A stretch of DNA of 64,000 nt from Nocardia alba NBRC 108234 (GTDB lineage Bacteria > Actinomycetota > Actinomycetes > Mycobacteriales > Mycobacteriaceae), in the NCBI RefSeq assembly GCF_001612665.1, contig NZ_BDAX01000006.1:62001-126000 (forward strand), written 5' to 3'. Below, one piece after another: positions 25,481-37,400 of the stretch. The first letter of the stretch is position 1. Each line of letters begins with the position of its first letter. The notes under the pieces are model-generated. The model saw only the letters and a list, made by a program, of their open reading frames with translations, was not told the origin of the DNA and did no database searches. A program made the translations under genes and the position numbers.

Positions 25481-28400
25481 GATCAAGACGATGCGCTCGG
25501 TCGGCGGCTGATACTCCGGTCGATAGGGCCTGCGGGCATCGCCGCGCCCACCGGCGGGCGGCGTCATCGGGGGCGGATACATCGGCGCACCGCTCTGCGG
25601 ATTGCCGGTACCCGGCTGCTGCCAACCGGATCGGTCGAGAGCTGGGTTGCCATTCCCTGGGAAATAGGGCTGACCGTTACCCGGCGGATACGGCTGGCCA
25701 TTGCCTGGCGGGAACGACTGGCTATTGCCCGGCGGATACAGCTGACCGCTACCCGGCGGGTACGGCTGACCGTTTCCGGGCTGGAACGGCTGACCACCGC
25801 CCGGCGGGTACGGCTGACCATTGCCCGGCGGGTACGGCTCACCTCCCGTCGGCGGGAACGGCAGATCAGAACCGGACGGTTGAGTTCCCCACGGCGGCAA
25901 CGGCGGCAAGCTCGGGACGCCGCCGGGCGGCGTCGGCTGAACCGGCCACGACGGCACGGTCGGTTCGTGCGGCGACGGCTGCGGCGGCACCGTGTCGGTC
26001 GGAGTCGGCTCCGACGGCAACGGCGGTACGGGCGGCAGTGGGGGTACGGGAGGAACAGGCAGTTCTGGCGGCACGGGCGGTTGCGGTGGCACCGGCGGTT
26101 GCGGTGGCACCGAAGGCTGTGGCGGCACAGGCGGTTGCGGCACGGACGGCGGCAACGGTGGCTGCGACGGCTTCGGAACGTCTGGCGGACACGGTGGATT
26201 CGGCCGATCCGGCGGAGTCGGCGGGAGCGGTGGCCTCGGCGGCTCGGGCGGCTCAGACGTCAATGTCAGTGGCGGCACCGGCCATTCGACAGCGTCGAAC
26301 ACCGGTACCTCCAGCTCCACCTCGTACTCGTGCGGCGGATGCGGAATATGCGACCGCAGGGCCGACCCCGGCAACTCCCGGCGCACACCGGTCCTATCTC
26401 CGTCCGGTGACAGCGGCGGCACCCCCGACCCATCCGGATCGAATCCCTTGTCCGGATTCGCATCCGAGCCGTCGGGCTCGCTCGGATCGACTCCCTGATC
26501 CGGATCGGCGGAAGGACGCCGTCCCGACCCGTCACCGGACTCCGACACCGGCGGCACGGACGAACCGGTGCCATCGGCATCGTCGTCGGCCCCGGGACGG
26601 TGGATCCCCCGGCCCGGCCGCTGATCCTTCGGGATTCCGGGATCGCCCGGATCTGTCACCGGGTCGAGCACCGGCGGCGCGGCGGGATCACGTGGCCGAG
26701 GCCGACTGGTTTCGGCTTCTTTCGCGACGACAGGTTCAGTGGCACGCCGCTGTGAGCCGTCACCGACTTCCGACGAACCGGCCGGCTCGGACCGGTGGGC
26801 CCCATCGCCGTGCTGCGAGCCCCTCGCAACACCGGGGTCGCCCGGGTCGATGACCGGATCGAAAATGACAGGATGGCGCCCATCGCCCTGCGAGTGAGAC
26901 CGGTCCGCGTCGCCGAGATCGGTGTTCCCGGTTCCGGGCCGGTCTCCGGAACGGTCGACCGATGAGGTTCCGTTGTCGCCGTTGGTCTCCGGACCAGCGG
27001 GCAACCCGGGACGCACCGGTGTGCCGGACACCGCCGGTGCCCCGGGACGCACGGGCGCACCGGGCACCGGGCGAGGGCTCGGTGCACCGTTTCGGTGCGA
27101 CGCGGGCGCACCCTCGGACAGCCTGCCGTTCAGCGCGGGCGTGTCCGCACCACCGAGCGCGGGATCGGTCACGAACGGCTCGTTGAACAGCGCGCGCAAG
27201 CGGGCGATATCGGCGGCCCGCGCGCGGATCTCGTCACGGATCTGCTCGTGCACCGCGGCGAGTTTGTCCAGGGTCAGGCGTTCGTGCTTGTCGATGCGGC
27301 CGTCGCGGAACCAGTCGTAGACCTTCGCGACCTTCTCGTCGTCGGCGTCGGTGATGTCGGCGCCGAGAAGTCGGGCGTGGTCGCGGCTGGGTCCGGGGAC
27401 AGCATTGTCGGGCGCGGCGGACGCGGCCGAGCGGGAACCGAGGTCGTCGGCCCCTACTTCGCGCAGGAAGTCGAGGGCATCGCGCGGATGAACCGGCGGG
27501 TCATCGCCGATCGCCCGCGGGTCGGCATCGGGCTGGTAGACCAGGTTGTCGGCGTAGGGGTCGACCTCGGCCAGCGCCCGCACGTAATCGGCGAGCGGTC
27601 CGGTGAGATCGTCCAGATCGCCGCGGGCGGCCCGGTTGGACAGTGCCTCGGCCAGTGCGGTGGCATTCAGCGGCAGACCGTCACGGGGCAACCCGAGATG
27701 GGGGGCGAGCGCGGCCCGCGCGGCGTCGACGGCGGTCGGGTCGAGGGCACGCAGCAGCTTCGCGTATTCGGTGAGGTCGGCGGCCCGCTGACGATGCAGT
27801 TCCACCCTGGTCGCGGGATCGGCGAGGCGATCGGCGACCAGTTCCGGGGCGAGGTCGCCCGCGTCGACACCGAACCGCAGTGCCAGCGCGCTGCGTGCGT
27901 TGTGCAGCGCGTTGAAATTGTCGACCGCGTCAACGGTGAGCGCGTAGTCGACCAAGCCTTCGAGCTGCCTGGCCCGCACCTGATTGGCCCGGTCCAGTTC
28001 GGCGAGCAGATCGTTGAGCCGCTCGGGCGACAGGTTCGACGGGTCATCGATCCCGAGCCGTCGCGCCACCTCGGCGACCTCGGCGCGCACCTGCGCGAGC
28101 GAACGCGGCTCCCCGACAGCCTGATTCGCCTCGGCGACAGCGGGCAGGTTCGGCTCCGGCACGGTGTGGCGGGCCGGCGAATCGACCATCCGCCACGGAC
28201 CGGTGCCGTCGCGGACCATCGTCGCGTCGACGGTGCGACCGTCCAGCTCGCCACGCAGGTGACGCACCTGCGGCGCGTCGACCTCCCTGATCCGCACGCG
28301 CCCGTGGTCGTCGACCCCGACGATCCTGATCTGGATGTCGACCTCACCACGGTTGAGCCGGTCGATGAAGCCCGGGTCGGCCTCGGCGAGCGCCCGCGCA

Positions 28401-31400
28401 AACGCGGCTTCGTGCCCCGTACCGGTGTCGACGATCGCGATCGTGCCGCTCTCCGGATCGAGGACGAGTCGGTCACCGGTATCGCTTTTGGTGAAATCAG
28501 CTGTCCGCCGGGCGAATTCATCGAGGACCCCGACATTGTCGTCGAGCTGGTCGCGCAGCTTCGCGATCTCGGTGTCGAGATTGTCGACCAGCGCCTCGAG
28601 GTCGGTGCCCGCGAGGTGTGCCCAGGTGGATCGCTCGTCGCGCAGCCCCGCGCGGCGCAAGGCGTCGTCGAAGATCTTGCGCGCGTCGTCGGCGTGGATG
28701 GTCTGCGAGCCGCCGTCGTCGCTCAGATCGGGCCAGAGGTCGACCCATTCGCCGCCGTTGTTCACCCCGCGCCAGTTCAGCAGGTCGAAGCTGTAGTTCT
28801 CGCCCCTGGCCGCGATGACTTCCTTGAGATAGGCGCCCAGCGGGTCTTTGCTGAAGAAGTTGGCGGGCCGGAAGGGGATGTCGGCGTGTTCGGCGTTGAA
28901 GAAGCGGGCGGCTGCCTCCAGCGCCTGGATCACACCGTCGCGGCGCAATAGCCGGTACTGCGCCTCGGCCAGTGCGTTGCGCAGGCCCTCTTCGCTGAAA
29001 TCGGTGATCCGTAGACCGAGTTCACCGGCGAGCGCGTCGAGCACGGTGGCGTCGGCGAGGCGCTGGTTGACAGCGTCGACCACCTCCCGCAACCACGGCG
29101 GCAGCGGTTCGGCCGGTTCGACAGGGCGCTGTGGTTCGGTGGGGAGCTGTTGCCGCTCACCGGCTTCCGGCAGTTCCGCGGCCTGCCTGGCCGCGAGTTC
29201 AGCCGGCGTCAGGCTCTCCGGTTCGAGCAGATGCGCCAGCCCCGCGTCGCGCAGGTCCTGCTCGATCCGACGACGTAGTTCCGGGTCGGCATCGGAGATC
29301 CACGGCTTGTACTCACTGCCATCGAGATTGCGCAGCGGCAGGAACTCACCCGCCTGATCGGCGATCCGCGAGGACAGGTGCCTCAGGATCGGCACCAGCT
29401 CGCGCTTGCGCCACATGTCGATGCCCTCTTTGAGGATGCGCACCGGGTTGAACTTGATTTGCAGCTGCTCGTACTCGCCGCCGGGGACGTCCGGGGTCGA
29501 GTCCTTGACGGTGGTCAGTGGCAGCCCGGCGTCGTGGCCCAGCAACGACTGACCGGCACTGTCCATGCTCGAACCGGACGGATACTTCGGGTTCTCACCG
29601 AGGAACGACCGGTTGGCGATCCGGTCCCAGAGCCTGCGCAACCAGGTCTTCTTCGGTGTCTCGACCGCCTTCTCGGCGGCCGGCGGCCGTGGCGTCGGCT
29701 CGGGTCGCGCCACAGGTTCCAGATGCCAGGCATCCGGCCCGTCCTCGACCCGCCGCACCACGGTCTGATCGCCGTCGACATCGACCGACAGCATCCGATC
29801 GTCGAGCGCGGTGCGCGCCAGGCGGTCCAGATGCGCGAGGTCGGCCGCGTCGCGAGCCACCGAGGCACGCAACCGGACGATGTCGTCGGCGGCCCGGACC
29901 AGACCCGGATCGCCGGGCAGCCCCAACCGGGCGGCCCACTGTCGCGCGGCGGCCTCGCGCACGGCCCGCTGCCCCGGGTCGGTGGCGGCCTCGGCATGCC
30001 GCACCGCCGAGGCGAACGCCTCGACCGCGCCCGCCCGCAACACCTGCCGGTAGCGCGCCGCATCGAGCGAACCCGGATCGGTCAGGTCGACGCCGAACCT
30101 GGCGGTGAGCCGATCGAGAGCCTGCTGGGCAGGTTCCATCCGTGGCGCGCCCGGCTGCGCGCCCTCGTCCGGCGGCAGCACCGCGGACGGTCGCAGCGGC
30201 TGCGCCTGCGGATCCGGTTGCGGCTCAGCGCCGAGACCGGGACGCGAGCCGTCATCGAGTCCGGCCCGCAGCAGGTCGTCGGCCATCTCGGCGCGCACCT
30301 GAGGGTCACCTTCGACCCGCCAGTGCTCCTGCCCGTCCTGCAGCTGGTCGAGATCGAGCGGCTCGTAGTCGTCGGGGTACCGCATGGGCTTGCCGAGTTC
30401 GGCGTCGGGATCCAGCGCGCTGTCGAGGAATCCACGCGCCCGCGCCATATCGGCGATCTCGGCGAGCGCCCCGAGCGGATCACGCTGCCCGGTGAGCGCG
30501 TCACCGAGACCGAGCCCTTCGGCCAGCCTGCGCACCTGCTCGGCCTGCTCCGGCGTGAGCGGCGGCACGTCGGCGGTGGTCGAGGGCGGCTGATCGCTGA
30601 GATCCTGGAGGAATCGGCGCACGTCGTCGAGGAGATCGCCGCGCTGCTGAGCGCGGGTCGGCGGGTCGGCGGGCGTCTCACTGCCCGGCTGAACCAGGTC
30701 GGCGTCGCCGGGCACGGCCAGTTCGGCGGGCGGCTTCGGCAGACCGCGATCCAGCGGCGACGAACTCTTCGCCGGCTCTTCGGGTTCCGGGCTGATCGTG
30801 GTCGGCGGATGCGCCGGTGGCTTCGACGGCGGGCCGCCGGGCGCGAGACCGGAGGTGGGCGGATCGCCGGATTCGTCGTCACCTCGCGTTCCCTCGTCAC
30901 CATCGCGCGACCCCTCGGCACCGGTCGGCCGCGAGTTCGCCTCATCACCGTTCGCCCCGGCTTCCAGAGCCGCGGGCGGGCGAGGCATACCCGATTCCGA
31001 GCCGGGCGTGCGGTTCGAATCGACGGGCGCGGTGCCGTCGGCGCCGATGGCCGCCGGACCGGCGGGCAAACCAGGACGAACAGGCGCACCCGAACCGGGC
31101 AAACCCGGTCCCGGGGTCGGCGTCCCGGTCCGGTCCGCCCCGGGCGCGGTCTCGGATGGTCCGTCGAGTGCGGGCCGATCCGACCCGGTGATCTCCGGGT
31201 CGGTGACGAACGGTTCGTTGAGCAACGCGCGCAGCCTGGCGATGTCGGCGGCCCGCTGCCGGATCTCGTCGCGGATCTCCGCGTGCACCCGCGCGAGCTG
31301 TTCGAGGGTGAGGCGCTCGTGCTTGTCGATACGGCCGTCGCGGAACCACTCGTAGACCTGGGCCACCCGCCTGTCGTCGGCATCGGTCAGGTCGACGCCG

Positions 31401-34400
31401 AGCAGCCGGGAGTGGTCGCGGCTGGGACCTTGGACGGCGTCCTCGGGCGCGGGTGGCAGCGGCGACCGATCGCGGAGATCGTCGGCTCCCACTTCACGCA
31501 GGAAGTCGAGGGCATCGCGATCGTGCACCGGCGGATCTTCGCCGATGGCGCGGGGATCGGCCGCCGGGTTGTAGACCATGTTCTCGGCATACGGGTCGAC
31601 GTCGGCGAGCGCGCGCACATAGTCCGCGAGCGGCCCGGTGAGATCGTCGAGCCGGCCGCGCGCGGCCCGGTTGGACAGGGCCTCGGCCAGCGCGGTCGCG
31701 TCCAGCGCCGGCCCGCCGCGCGGCAACCCGAGATGCGGGACGAGCGCGTCGCGGGCGGCGTCGACGGCGGCCGGGTCGAGCGCGCGCAGCAGCTTCGCGT
31801 AGTCGGTGAGATTCGCCGACCGCTGACGGTGCAGCTCCACTCGCGTCGTGGGATCGGCGAGCCCGCGGGCGATCACCTCCGGGCTCAGCGCCTCCGGCGT
31901 GACGCCCAGCCGCAGCGCCAACGCGCTGCGCGCCTTGTGCAGCGCGTTGAAGTTGTCGATCGCGTCGGCACTGCGCGCGTAGTCGACCAGCCCCTCGACC
32001 TGCCTGGCCCGCACCTGATTGGCACGTTCCTGCTCGGCGAGCAACCGGTCGAGCTGTTCCCCCGACAGGTTCGTCGGGTCGTCGATGCCGAGCCGCCCCG
32101 CCACCTCGGCGATATCGGCCCTGAGCTCGGCGAGCGAACGCAATTCCGGCACAGGCAGATTCGTGTCCTGCGCTACGGCGGGCAGGTTGGCGGTCGGCTC
32201 GGCGCCCGTGGGCGGTCGCTCGATCTGCCGCCACGGTCCGGTCCCGTCACGCACCATCGTCGCGTCGACGGTGCGCCCGTCCACCTCGGTGCGCAGGTGC
32301 CGCACCTGCGGCGCGTCGGCTTCGAGGATGTGCACGCGGCCGTCGCCATCGATCCCGACCACACGGATCTCGATGTCGATCTCGCCGCGGTTGAGCCGGT
32401 CGAGGAAATCGGCGTCGGCCGCGGCGAGGGCACGGGCCAGCGCGGCCTCGTGCCCGGCGCCGGTGTCGACGATCGCGATCCTGCCGTTCTCGGTGTCGAC
32501 CACGAGCCGGTCGCCGCTGTCGCTGTCGTTGAAATCGGCTACCCGACGGGTGAATTCGCCGAGCGCCCCGGCATTGTCGTCCAGTTGCGCGCGCAGCCTG
32601 GCGACCTCGCCGTCGAGATTGTTGACCAGTGCCTCCAGGTCCGCCCCGGCGAGGTGGGCCCAGGTGGACCGTTCGTCACGCAGCCCCGCGCGACGCAGCG
32701 CGTCGTCGAAGATCTTGCGCGCGTCCTCGGCGTGGACGGTCGGCTCGCCACCGTCGTCGCTGAGATCGCCCCAGATGTTGACCCATTCGCCGCCGTTGTT
32801 CACCCCGCGCCAATTCAGCATCGCCAAGCTGAATTCGTCGCCCCTGGCCGCGACGACTTCCTTGAGGTAGGCGCCGAGCGGGTCCTTGCTGTGGAAGTTG
32901 GCGGGCCGGAACGGGATCTGCGCGTGCTCGGCGTTGAAGAATCGCGCGGCGGCTTCCAGCGCCTGGATCACACCGTCGCGGCGCAGCAACCGGTATTCGG
33001 CCTCGGCGACGGCCTTGCGCAGCCCGTCTTCGCTGAAATCGGTGAGCTGGACTCCGAGTTCGCGGGCCAGCGCTTCGAGCACGGCCGCGTCGGAGATTCG
33101 CCCGTTGACCGCGTCGACCACCTCCCGCAGCCACGGCGGCAGCGGTTCGGCGATGGCGGGGACTTCCTCGCCCCTGCTCGAAATCTGTACCGGTTCATCG
33201 GATCCCGGTATTTCCCTCGGCTGCCTCGCGGCCAGCTCCTCGGGCGTCAAGCTCTCCACTTCGAGCAGATGCCCCAGCCCCGCGTCGCGCAGATCCTGTT
33301 CGATCTGGCGACGCAGCTGTGGGTCGGCATCGGAGATCCACGGCTTGTACTCACTGCCATCCAGATTGCGCAACGGCAGGAACTCACCCGCCTGATCGGC
33401 GATCCGCGAGGACAGGTGCCGGAGAATCGGCACCAGCTCGCGGTTCTGCCACATGAGCACACCCTCTTTGAGGATGCGCGCCGGATTGAACTTGAGCTGC
33501 AGCTGCTCGTATTCACCGCCGGGCGCGTCCGGCGTCGAGTCCTTCACCGTGGTCAGTGGCAGCCCGGCGCCGTGGCCGAGCAACGACTGACCGGCGCTGT
33601 CCATGCTCGATCCGGACGGATACTTCGGACTGTCGCCGTAATATCCACGGTTGACCAGCCGGTCCCACAGCTTGCGCAGCCAGGTCTTCTTCGGCGCCAC
33701 CTCGACGGCTTTGCCGGTGGTCGGCGTATACGGCGTCGGCTCGGGCCGGGCGAGGGGTTCGAGATGCCAGGCGTCGGGCCCGTCCGCCACCAGCCGCACC
33801 AGCGTCTTGTCGCCCTCGACATCCAGCGACAGCACGCGATCGTCGAGCTCGGTGCGCAGCAGATGATCCAGGTGCGCCAGGTCACCGGCGTCACCCGCGA
33901 TACCGGAGCGCAACCGAACGATGTCATCGGCGGCGCGGACGAGCCCGGGATCGGCCGCCAGACCCAGGCGCGCGGCCCAGCGGCGCGCGATGGCCTCGCG
34001 CAGCGCCCGCTGCTGCGGATCGGTAGCGGCCTCGGCATGCCGGACCGCCGAGGCGAACGCCTCGACCGCGCCCGCCCGCAACAACTGCCGATACCGCGCG
34101 GCATCGAGCGAACCCGAATCGGTGGGGTCGACGCCGAACCTGGCGGCCAGCCGATCCAGTGCCTGCTGCGCGGGCTCGATCCGCGGACCACCCGGTTGGC
34201 GCGCGCCGTCTTCCGGCGGCAGTATCGAGGACGGCCGCAACGGCGTAGCCTGCGGGTCCGGCTCCGACTCGGTACCGAGCGAGGGGCGTGTGTCGTCGTC
34301 GAGTCCGGCCAGCCGCAGTTCCTCGGCCATCTCGGCGCGCACCTGCGGATCGCCCTCGACCCGCCAGTGGTCGAGTCCGTCTTGCAACTCGTCGACGTCG

Positions 34401-37400
34401 AGCGGTTCGTAGTCGTCGGGGTACCGCATGGGCTTGCCGAGTTCGGCGTCGGGATCCAGCGCGCTGTCGAGGAATCCCCGCGCCCGCGCCATATCGGCGA
34501 TCTCGGCGAGCGCCCCGAGCGGATCACGCTGCCCGGTGAGCGCCTCACCGAGACCGAGACCCTCGGCCAGCCTGCGCACCTGCTCGGCCTGCTCCGGCGT
34601 GAGCGGCGGCACGTCGGCGGTGGTAGAGGGCGGCAGATCGCTCAGTTCCCGCAGGAACTGGTGGACGTCGTCGAGGAAATCTCTGCGTTGTCGCACGCGT
34701 TCGGGTACGTCGCCGGTATCGGCACCGTCGGTGACCGGCTGGTCCAGGGCAGCGTCGCCGGGTACGGCGAGCTCTGCGGGCGCTTTCGGCAGACCGAAGT
34801 CCAGCGGCGACGAATTCCTCTGCGGCTCTTCGGGTTCAGGGCCGGACGCGGTCGGCGGACGCGACGGCGGCTCGGACGGCGGGCCGCCGGGCGAGGTCTG
34901 GGCCGGGGGCGGATCACCCGAATCGTCGTCATCGTCACGCGAACTGTCGTCCTCACGCGAACCGTCACCCTGACGTGAACCGTCGTCATCGCGCGAAACG
35001 CCTTCGGAGCGCGAACCTTCGACGGTCTCGTCTGTCGACCCGCCGTCGCCCTCGTGCCGCGAGGCAGCGCCCTGCCGTTCGACCGCGGCGGCGAACCTGG
35101 CGGCCATTTCCGCACGGGCGGCATCGAATTCCTGCTGCGCCCGCAGATACGACTCGAGGGCCTTCGCGTCGGCCAACGCTTCGGCATCGAGGTCCTCCGG
35201 GCGTACCCGCGCGGCCTCGGCGAGCTCGGCCCGCAGCGCGTCGAACTGCTGCTGCGCGGCGAGGTAGGACTCGAGCGCGGCCAGGTCGGCTTCGACCTCC
35301 GGGTCGTCGCGGCGCTGCGCGGACTCCCGCGCCTCCTGGGCGGCCAATTCTTCGAACCGCGCGGCGATCTGGGACTGCGCGGCGTCGAACTCACGCTGTG
35401 CCCGCAGATACGACTCCAACGCGGCCAGATCCGCGTCGATACCGTCGAGGTTGTTCAGCGCGTCGTCGAGGGTCTCGTCGGCCAGTTCGGCGCGGCGCTC
35501 GTCGGCCTGGTCGGCGAGCTTGTTCTGGCGCTCGACGGCATCGTCGATCATCGCCAGCGGATCGACCGGGTCGCCGGGGCCGACGAGATCGTCGAGCGAG
35601 GCGATCGGCTCGGCCAGTTCGTCGGCGACCTCGTCCAGCTTGCGCATGGTCTGGTCGAGCTTCGCGTCGGCCCGGTCGTCGAGATCGGTGCCGCGCTCCG
35701 GCGGCACCTCGGATCGGCTCGAATCAGGTTGTGGACCATGTGGTTTCGTACGAGGTCCGCCGGTGGACTCACCACCCGCCGGTGCGGCGGGCAGCCCGCG
35801 CGGCCCCTCGCCCAGTGCGGGCTGCCCCGCACCGGGATCTCGGCGGAGTGCGGGGGAATCGCCGGGCGGCAGGTCCGCCACCGGCCGGTAGAACTCGTCG
35901 GTGAGCGCCCGCAGCCGATTGATCTGCTCGGTCCTGGTGCGGATCTCCTCCCGGATGGCCGCGATCTCGGCAACCAGCTTCTCCGGGCTGAGCCCTTCGT
36001 GCTTCTCGATCTTGCCGTCGCGGTACGCCTCGTAGATCTCGACGAACTTCGCGCCGTCGGCAGTGGAGATATCGACCCCGGCCAACCGCGCCCAGTCCAA
36101 ATTCGGCTGCGGGCGTGATCTGTCGGGGTCGACCGGTTCGTCCGCGCCGTACGCGCGGGCGAGGTTGTCGGCGACCTGGGCCGCGAAGTCCAGCGCACTC
36201 GCGCCGGGCGCGACAGGGTCGACCACCGCGCGCAGGTCGTGTACCACGTCGCGGTCGTAGATGTGCGGGTCGCCGGTGGTCCGCGGGTCCGCGGCGCTGT
36301 CGCCCTTCGGCACGTCCTTGTACGGGTCGATCGTCAGCAGCGCGTCGGCGTAGGCGGTGAGCGCGGCCAGTGCCTCGTCGCCGCGACCGAGTCGCTGCAT
36401 CCGCATCACGCGCCTGCGCAGCGCGGTCGGGTCGATGCCGCTGTTGGCCGGACCCACCTTCGAGCGGCCGGTGAGACTGTCGGTCTTGCTGACAGTGGGC
36501 CGCAGCTTCTCGGGGTCGCCGGGGCTCAGCGCCCTGATCAACGCCTCCTGGGCCGCCTTCACCGCGGCCGCGTCCACGTTCTTCAGCTGCTGGGAGTAGC
36601 CGTTGGTCTTCTTCGGATCACGCGTCGACCCATCGAGCAGATCCTCGAACTGCTGATTACGCGCGGCTTTTCGCTGCTTCGAATCGAGCAGGGCCTCGGC
36701 GATGCGCGCGGCGGTGAGCTCGGCTTCCGGAATGCCGAGGCGGGTCGCCAACCGGCCGCGCGCGTCGCCGACGAGATGGAAGGTCTCGATATCGGACATG
36801 GTGCGCGCGTAGTCGGCCAGCGCCTCGGTCTGCCCGGCGCGCACCGCGTTGTCCAGGCTCAGCGCGCGCAGGGTATCGCCGATGTTGTCGGGGTGCAGCG
36901 CCGCCGGTCCGAGGTTCATCTGCCGGGCGAGGTCGACGATCTCGCGCACCATCTCGGCGCGATCGCGCGGCAGCGGCGGCGTGTCGGGGGTCGGTTGGAT
37001 CGGATGCCACCGGCCGTCCTCGCCGCGGATCATCGTCACCTGTAGCTCGGCGCCGTCGACGACGCGGCGAATGTGCTGCACCTCCGGCGTCGCCACCGGG
37101 TCGAGGAACTGTCGACCGGCGCCGTCGGCGTGCACCGCCCGGAAATCCGGTTTCAGCACCCCGTTGTCGATGTCGGTACCGAGCTCGGGATTGTCACGCA
37201 GCGCGCGTGCCAGCGCCTCGGTGCGATCGAGCGGACCGTCGAGGACGAGCAGCCGGTCGGGTCCGCCGTCCGCGTCCGGCACCCGGGCCACCTGATCGCC
37301 GTAGGTCGTGCCGACGGGTTCGGTGCCGTCGCCCTGCAGGACCGGCTGCGCCGCGGCGACGAAGTCGGCCAGGTTCTGCGCCCGCTGCCGTGCCGATTCG

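Noticed and set aside
25655..25860. CRISPR-like array
   Set aside because: Repeats are 24 bp, directly adjacent without spacers, in frame, and encode GQPYPPGN units.
29378..34978. An 1866-residue open frame on the plus strand opposite the giant gene
   Set aside because: It exists because the high third-position GC of the minus-strand gene leaves few stops in the opposite frame. The translation is Arg/Pro/Val-rich with no recognisable domains.
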